Source: Actinopolymorpha singaporensis (lineage in GTDB: Bacteria; Actinomycetota; Actinomycetes; Propionibacteriales; Actinopolymorphaceae). From it: a stretch of DNA of 64,000 nucleotides. The first letter of the stretch is position 1. Each line of letters begins with the position of its first letter. Position numbers and translations under genes: made by a program. The stretch covers positions 1,736,001 through 1,800,000 of the forward strand of contig NZ_LT629732.1 of assembly GCF_900104745.1 (NCBI RefSeq). The letters are read 5' to 3'. Below, piece by piece: positions 59,388 to 64,000 of the stretch. Under the pieces are notes generated by a model that was not told where the DNA came from, did not search any database, and saw nothing but the letters and a program-made list of their open reading frames with translations.

Positions 59388-60029
59388 ATGCACGCGATAG
59401 TCGGCGACCGGATCATCGTGCAGGCGGAGGTGACCGACCGGCCCAACCGGCTGGGAACGGTGCGCGAGGTGCTGGGTACGAAGGGCGCCGAGCACTATCG
59501 CGTCGACTGGGACGACGGACACGAGTCCCTCCTCTACCCGGGCCCGGACACCCGGGTGCTGCCCCGGCAACGAGCCGGGGAGGAACCGACGGCGAGACCA
59601 GCGGAAGCGCCCGCGAGACCGGTGCGGCCCGACGATCCGGTCGAGCGGATCATGGGCGCGCCGGTCGCCAACGTCGACGCGCACGACTCGCTGCGCGTCA
59701 CCGCGGTGTCCCTCGCCGACGCCGCGGTGGGAGCGCTGGTGGTGATGGACCAGGGTTCGCCGTTGGGGATGATCTCCGAGCGCGACGTCGTGCACGCCCT
59801 GGCCGCCGACGCCGACCCGGAGGAGGTCCAGGCGCACAACCTGGTCGGCGCCACCACCGTGTGGGCCAGCCCCGCCGACAGCATCAGCCGGGTGGCGGCG
59901 CTCATGCGCGACAGCGAGGTACGCCACATCCCGCTGCGCCAGGAGGAAACGGTCGTCGGTGTCGCCTCGATCCGCGACGTGCTGCGCGTCCTGCTGGACT
60001 ACGCCGGCGAGACCCACCGGTTCGGCTGA
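59388..60029 (+). CDS. DUF1918 and twin-CBS-domain protein
   Basis: The 213-residue protein has an N-terminal DUF1918 barrel (HAIVGDRIIVQAEVTDRPNR, GTVREVLG, YRVDWDDGHESLLYPGPD), a short Pro/Ala linker, then two CBS motifs (DPVERIMGAPVANVDAHDSL, GSPLGMISERDVVHALA; VGATTVWASPADSISRVAAL, EETVVGVASIRDVLRVLLD). CBS pairs bind adenine nucleotides or similar ligands. A stress or energy-sensing role is likely. ATG 59388 follows GCGAGG. Confidence 0.88.
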   Translation: MHAIVGDRIIVQAEVTDRPNRLGTVREVLGTKGAEHYRVDWDDGHESLLYPGPDTRVLPRQRAGEEPTARPAEAPARPVRPDDPVERIMGAPVANVDAHDSLRVTAVSLADAAVGALVVMDQGSPLGMISERDVVHALAADADPEEVQAHNLVGATTVWASPADSISRVAALMRDSEVRHIPLRQEETVVGVASIRDVLRVLLDYAGETHRFG

Positions 60030-60080
60030 CCCACCGGGCCTTCTCGGCTCGGCGTGCTCAGGCAGCGCGAGCGGTAGGCA

Positions 60081-60466
60081 GTGGGGACGCCGAGTTCGCT
60101 CCGGCCTGGCAACACCTGCTGGCGCGAGCGGACGAAGCTGTCAAGGCAGGCTTGCGGACGTGGGCGCCGACTGGGGACACGCGTACTACTGCCCGGACCA
60201 CATTGTGCTGCTGGACTTCGACCCCGCCCGGCCACACGAGCACCGATGCCCCGGCGGGTCGCGTGCGCTGGTGGCGACCTCGCCGTCGAACCCGCCGGCC
60301 GAACGGCAGTCGACGTTGCTGCGCCGGTCGCACGGGCCGTGGGTGAGCTACGCGGCGGTGGTGGAGCCGTTCGCCGCCGACCGACGGTAGGCCCGGCTCG
60401 GTGGCCGAGCAGCGCGCCGACGGTGACGTGACCACGTACGCCTGCGTCCTCCCCGACTCGTGGTGA
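60081..60466 (+). pseudogene. Heparinase II/III-like gene remnant
   Basis: Three frames carry scattered pieces of one family: DAEFAPAWQHLLARADEAVK (start of the helical domain), then ADWGHAYYCPDHIVLLDFDP and ARPHEHRCPGG (a hallmark of N-terminal heparinase II/III lyases), then HGPWVSYAAVVEPF and finally DGDVTTYACVLPDSW (C-terminal beta domain), in two further frame positions. Most of the catalytic region is missing, so an internal deletion and frameshifts are needed. It cannot be functional. The next gene is a solute-binding lipoprotein, which fits an old glycosaminoglycan-like uptake locus. Confidence 0.6.
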
Positions 60467-60560
60467 ACGCCACGGCGGAATCCGGACGTCCGGAACCGGC
60501 CCGGCCCAGGCGGGACGGCCCGCGCTCGCCATAACGTGAGCGCGAACTGATTGGGGTCGC

Positions 60561-62702
60561 ATGAGCAGTGAGCAGGCGCAGCACCCGTCCCGGCTCAGCC
60601 GCCGGGCCTTCCTCCATGGTTCCGCCGTCGCTGCCGGTGCGGCGATGCTGGCCGCGTGCTCGGGTGGCGGCGCCACCCCGGCCGCGAAGGGCGGACCGGC
60701 CACATCCGCCGCCACCGGCAAGGGGTCGAGTACGAAGGCGTTGCCGACGCCGAAGAAGTTCTCCGAGTCACCGCTGCTGGCCAAACAGGTGAAGGCCGGA
60801 TCCCTGCCCGAGGTGAGCGAGCGGTTGCCGGCGAACCCGTACGTGATTCCGCACAACTGGCTGCGGCGCGGCAAGTACGGCGGCAACCTGCGCCTCATCG
60901 TGGACGACACCGCCAGCGGCGTGGTCAAGGAGTTCATGTACGGCCACTCGCCGCTGCGCTGGCTGAACGACGCCCTCGACGTGGGACCTGGACTCGCGGA
61001 GAGCTGGGAGACCAACGCCGACCAGACCGAGTGGACCCTGCACCTGCGCAAGGGGCTGCGCTGGTCCGACGGCGAGCCCTGCACGGCCGCCGACATCATG
61101 TTCTGGTGGAAGGACATGGTGCTCGACGAGCGCCACCCGGAGGTCGCGCCGGCCGAACTCGTCGCCGCCGACGGCAAGACCGCGGAGCTCTCCGCGCCGG
61201 ACGACCTCACCATCACCATCAGGTTCAGCACCTCCGCGCCGCTGACCGCCGCGTACATCGCCAACTGGGTGAAGAACGGCAACGGCCCGACGTGGATCGT
61301 GCCCAAGCACTACCTGGTGAAGTACCACCCCGCCTACACCGGCGGGCTCGGCGAGAAGTGGGCCGACACCTTCGAGTCCAAGCGGAACTTCGGGATCAAC
61401 CCCGACTGCCCGACCATGACCGGATGGCGGCTGAAGTCCTACCACGAGGGCCGCATCATGGTGTGGGAACGCAACCCGTACTACTGGTGTGTCACCCCCG
61501 ACGGCGACCAGCTTCCCTACGTCGACACGCTGACGTTCACCGCGGTGAAGGACCCCCAGGTTTCCAAGCTGCGCGTACAGAACGGCGACGTCGACTACGC
61601 GCACGGCACGTTCATGGGCATCTCGCTGGCGGACGTGTCCGGGCTCAAGGCGGTGACGAAGAAGAGCAAGCTGAACGTGCTGTTGTGGGACAGCGGTTCC
61701 GGCTGCGGTTCGCTGTTCTTCTTCAACCTGAACTACAAGGATCCGGCCATCCGCAAGGTGCTGAACGAGCCGAAGTTCCGGCAGGCTCTGTCCCACGGTG
61801 TCGACCGGGACGAGGTGCAGAAGGCGGTGTTCTTCAACACCGGTTACAAGACGACCGGCACCTACAACCTGAAGGCGTCGGACTGCCTGGCCGATCCCAA
61901 CGGCAGGAAGACGTTCGAGTCCTGGCGGGACAGCTACGTCACCTACGACGTGGAGAAGGCCAAGAAGCTACTGGACGAGATCGGCGTCGTGGACCGCGAC
62001 GGCGACGGGATGCGCGAGCTTCCCGACGGCGGACGGTTCAGACTGCGGTTGGACCAGGCGGCCGACGCCAACGAGGACGGCGACAAGATGGGCAACCTTC
62101 TGCAGAAGTACTGGAAGGCGCTCGGACTTGACGTCATCCGCAACCCCGTCCCGCCGGCGCAGTGGAGCGTGAAGTGGCAGGCCGGTGAGCTGATGGCCTA
62201 CACCGCCTGGATGAACCCCGCGATGCCGGTACACGAGTGCCTGGTCAGCCCGGAGCTGATGGTTCCGGTCGGCAACGGGCTGAGCGCCGCCTTCTGGGCG
62301 CCGCTGTACGCGAACTACGCCATGATCCGCAACACGCCGGAGGAGGCGAAGGTCGCGAAGGTCGCTCCGTACGAACGCAACCCGCCCAGCATGAAGCCGC
62401 CGGCCGACGACCCGGTGACCCGCCTGTGGGAGATCTACGACAAGGCACGGGTGGAGACCAACGCAATGAAGCGGTACCAACAGGTGTGGGAGATGATCAA
62501 GATCCACATCTCCGAGGGCCCGTTCTACATGGGCGTGGTCGGCAACTATCCGTGCGTGGAGCTCGCCCACCAGGAGCTCGGAAACGTCCCTGCGCGGGAG
62601 AACCTCAAGCTGAACGGCCTGATCGCGCCGTGGCAGCACCCCACGCCCGCGGCGTACGACCCGGAGGCTTTCTACTGGACGAACCCGGCACAGCACTCCT
62701 GA
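60561..62702 (+). CDS. ABC transporter family-5 solute-binding lipoprotein
   Basis: The 713-residue protein has a twin-arginine and lipobox signal (RLSRRAFLHGSAVAAGAAML followed by AAC), a Gly/Ala/Ser/Thr linker, then the SBP_bac_5 fold: VGPGLAESWETNADQTEWTL, LRKGLRWSDGEPCTAADIMF, ERNPYYWCVTPDGDQLPYVD and FRQALSHGVDRDEVQKAVFF. The leader of the mature part (KQVKAGSLPEVSERLPANPY) parallels that of the lipoprotein at 20483, so the two are paralogues. Large family-5 proteins of this type often serve oligosaccharide importers. No permease gene is seen in the remaining window. Confidence 0.9.
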   Translation: MSSEQAQHPSRLSRRAFLHGSAVAAGAAMLAACSGGGATPAAKGGPATSAATGKGSSTKALPTPKKFSESPLLAKQVKAGSLPEVSERLPANPYVIPHNWLRRGKYGGNLRLIVDDTASGVVKEFMYGHSPLRWLNDALDVGPGLAESWETNADQTEWTLHLRKGLRWSDGEPCTAADIMFWWKDMVLDERHPEVAPAELVAADGKTAELSAPDDLTITIRFSTSAPLTAAYIANWVKNGNGPTWIVPKHYLVKYHPAYTGGLGEKWADTFESKRNFGINPDCPTMTGWRLKSYHEGRIMVWERNPYYWCVTPDGDQLPYVDTLTFTAVKDPQVSKLRVQNGDVDYAHGTFMGISLADVSGLKAVTKKSKLNVLLWDSGSGCGSLFFFNLNYKDPAIRKVLNEPKFRQALSHGVDRDEVQKAVFFNTGYKTTGTYNLKASDCLADPNGRKTFESWRDSYVTYDVEKAKKLLDEIGVVDRDGDGMRELPDGGRFRLRLDQAADANEDGDKMGNLLQKYWKALGLDVIRNPVPPAQWSVKWQAGELMAYTAWMNPAMPVHECLVSPELMVPVGNGLSAAFWAPLYANYAMIRNTPEEAKVAKVAPYERNPPSMKPPADDPVTRLWEIYDKARVETNAMKRYQQVWEMIKIHISEGPFYMGVVGNYPCVELAHQELGNVPARENLKLNGLIAPWQHPTPAAYDPEAFYWTNPAQHS

Positions 62703-62745
62703 GCGACCGCTCGGCGCCCACCGCGCCGCGTGGCAGACTACGACG

Positions 62746-62811
62746 ATGACGCCAGAGCTTCTCCCCGTGGCAGTGCCGTCGCCGGCGACTGTCCCGGCCG
62801 GTGCGGCGTGA
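62746..62811 (+). CDS. Possible 21-residue leader peptide
   Basis: ATG 62746 opens a short frame of Pro/Val/Ala-rich sequence (MTPELLPVAVPSPATVPAGA) whose TGA overlaps the GTG of the next gene as GTGA. The overlap would let ribosomes pass directly to the next start. It may equally be chance. Confidence 0.3.
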   Translation: MTPELLPVAVPSPATVPAGAA

Positions 62812-64000
62812 GCCGCGACATCCGGCCGGCACGCGCGGTCGCTGCGTTCGACTCCGCGTCGGCGATGCTGCGCGCGACCACGCGGGCACTGTGCGGAAAG
62901 GACTTCCCTCACCTGGGCCAGGGTGCCGCCCGGGCGCTGCCGGTGCGAATGTCACGTCTGCTGCCGGTCGAGCAACGGCGACGGATGTACGCCTGGAGCG
63001 GGGCGGCGGAGGGTGTTCCGGCGGACCGGCTCGGTGACGTCGACCTGGACGCGATCGCGCGCTGGGTGGTGGGGCAGTACTCCCAGTCCCCGGACCGCCG
63101 GTATCCCGGTGTCGTGGTCGGCTCGTCCAACGGCGCGGCCGTCCACCTCTACGCCGCGACGGGGATGGCCTGGCTGCCGCAGACCGTCCTGGTGCCCGTG
63201 CGCTGGGCCGGCAACGATCCCGACGATCCGCAGGGCGCGATGGAGTTCGGCCGGGAGGTGGCCGGCCCACTGCTGAAACGCAACCCGCACGTCGTCCTGC
63301 ACCACATGCACGACGGCAACCAGGACCGGCTGATGGTCGCCGGCATGACGTACTTCCGGTTGAAGTGGACGAAACTTCCGCCTGCGTACGTGGAGTTTCT
63401 GGCCGGGCACCTGGAGCCGGGTGCTCCGGTGGTCACGTTGGAGGACACCTCCACCTGGCCGACCACGACGGTGGCGGAGCGGCACGTGTTCCAGACCGGT
63501 GCGCAAGGCGGGCTTGACGCGGCGGACTACCTGAACGGCTCGCCTCGGGTGACCGCCTTCCTGCACGAGCAGGGCTCCCCGCGCAGCCGCTTCGCCGCAC
63601 CCGAACCCGACGGCCGGAGTCCTGAGGCGGAGTGGGGATTCGACCCCCTCCTCGGTCAGGACGTGGCCGACTGGGCGGAGCGCCACGGTCGCTCGCACGT
63701 GCGCGTCCGGATCCCTTCCCCGCAGGCGCTTTCCGGCCCGGTAGCCAGGTTGTTCCGGCGCCGGATCAGGGAAGCGGGGGGCAGCGGCGACCGGATGCTG
63801 GTCGAGTCGTTCGTCATGCTCGACCCGGTCCAGGCCGAGCGTACGGCGTCGGTGCCGTACTGGACGTTCTTCGGCGTCGAGCGCGCGCGTCAGGACGTGC
63901 TCCGCCACCTCGCCGCTGCCGCCGCCGCGGGGGACCCGTACGCCGACGTGGAGGTTCTGCTGTTCCCGCACGGCGTCGCCTCGTCCGGGGCGACGCCGCC
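62808..64000 (+). CDS. Conserved hypothetical protein (partial, runs off right edge)
   Basis: GTG 62808 opens a frame of at least 397 codons with no stop before the edge. It shows YPGVVVGSSNGAAVHLYAAT (a GxSxG-like turn, as in alpha/beta hydrolases), PQTVLVPVRWAGNDPDDPQG, NPHVVLHHMHDGNQDRLMVA, and a long C-terminal part (VESFVMLDPVQAERTASVPY, WTFFGVERARQDVLRHLA). Codon bias is typical of real genes here. I do not recognise the family. No export signal is visible. Confidence 0.65.
   Translation, partial: MSRDIRPARAVAAFDSASAMLRATTRALCGKDFPHLGQGAARALPVRMSRLLPVEQRRRMYAWSGAAEGVPADRLGDVDLDAIARWVVGQYSQSPDRRYPGVVVGSSNGAAVHLYAATGMAWLPQTVLVPVRWAGNDPDDPQGAMEFGREVAGPLLKRNPHVVLHHMHDGNQDRLMVAGMTYFRLKWTKLPPAYVEFLAGHLEPGAPVVTLEDTSTWPTTTVAERHVFQTGAQGGLDAADYLNGSPRVTAFLHEQGSPRSRFAAPEPDGRSPEAEWGFDPLLGQDVADWAERHGRSHVRVRIPSPQALSGPVARLFRRRIREAGGSGDRMLVESFVMLDPVQAERTASVPYWTFFGVERARQDVLRHLAAAAAAGDPYADVEVLLFPHGVASSGATP

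Overview
The window is high-GC (roughly 70%) DNA with very strong GC bias at third codon positions, GTG and TTG starts, GAF-ANTAR proteins, a PASTA-domain Ser/Thr kinase, a DUF222 protein, a deazaflavin-dependent reductase and SigB-type promoters. All of this points to a filamentous or soil actinobacterium. The DUF222 protein, secreted polysaccharide enzymes and sugar-locus genes would fit Propionibacteriales (Actinopolymorpha- or Kribbella-like), but that placement is inference. No rRNA, tRNA, CRISPR array or intact insertion sequence was seen.

Layout. 1-974: a lower-GC gene entering from the left edge, encoding a ScoMcrA-type sulfur-binding-domain restriction protein. 1.3-3.6 kb: nitric-oxide detoxification (NsrR and Hmp) and a membrane protein. 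4-13.7 kb: small stress and signalling genes, including three consecutive GAF-ANTAR proteins (one frameshifted), a KGG-repeat stress protein, an hsp18 gene with its divergent RheA-like regulator, and several small hypotheticals. 13.8-18.1 kb: a YCII protein, a DUF1345 membrane protein and a large secreted GH78 rhamnosidase. 18.3-20.2 kb: two broken genes that meet end to end. 20.5-30.5 kb: a block of a Tat-lipoprotein solute-binding protein, two ABC ATPases and two giant FtsX-type permeases. 30.6-32.6 kb: a repeat-built beta-propeller protein broken by one frameshift. 32.6-42.8 kb: small oxidoreductases with divergent or adjacent MerR/TetR regulators, a PhyH dioxygenase with a sugar isomerase, a NUDIX protein, VOC proteins, and FabF. 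43-55 kb: a secreted alpha/beta hydrolase, a PknB-like kinase, a PL8 polysaccharide lyase, a DUF2089/DUF4097 pair, a TetR/flavin monooxygenase pair and a sulfatase. 55-64 kb: phosphotransferase, SRPBCC, methyltransferase, F420-type reductase, membrane-anchored trypsin-like protease, CBS protein, a heparinase II/III remnant, a second solute-binding lipoprotein and a gene leaving the right edge.

Two themes run through the window. One is plant or polysaccharide breakdown and uptake: GH78, PL8, sulfatase, heparinase remnant, sugar isomerase, two large family-5 binding proteins. The other is stress control: SigB-type promoters GTTT-N15-GGGTA (or near variants) before a GAF-ANTAR gene, the KGG gene and a small gene near 37.3 kb, plus NsrR and the hsp18 operator.

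Four genes (5.6, 6.5, 12.7 and 31.5 kb) are each broken by one base in or beside a short homopolymer. Read through, each gives a normal family member. This looks like either unpolished sequence or fresh mutation, and it should be settled before calling them pseudogenes. A different kind of decay, with deletions and multiple lesions, is seen at 18.3-20.2 kb and 60.1-60.5 kb.
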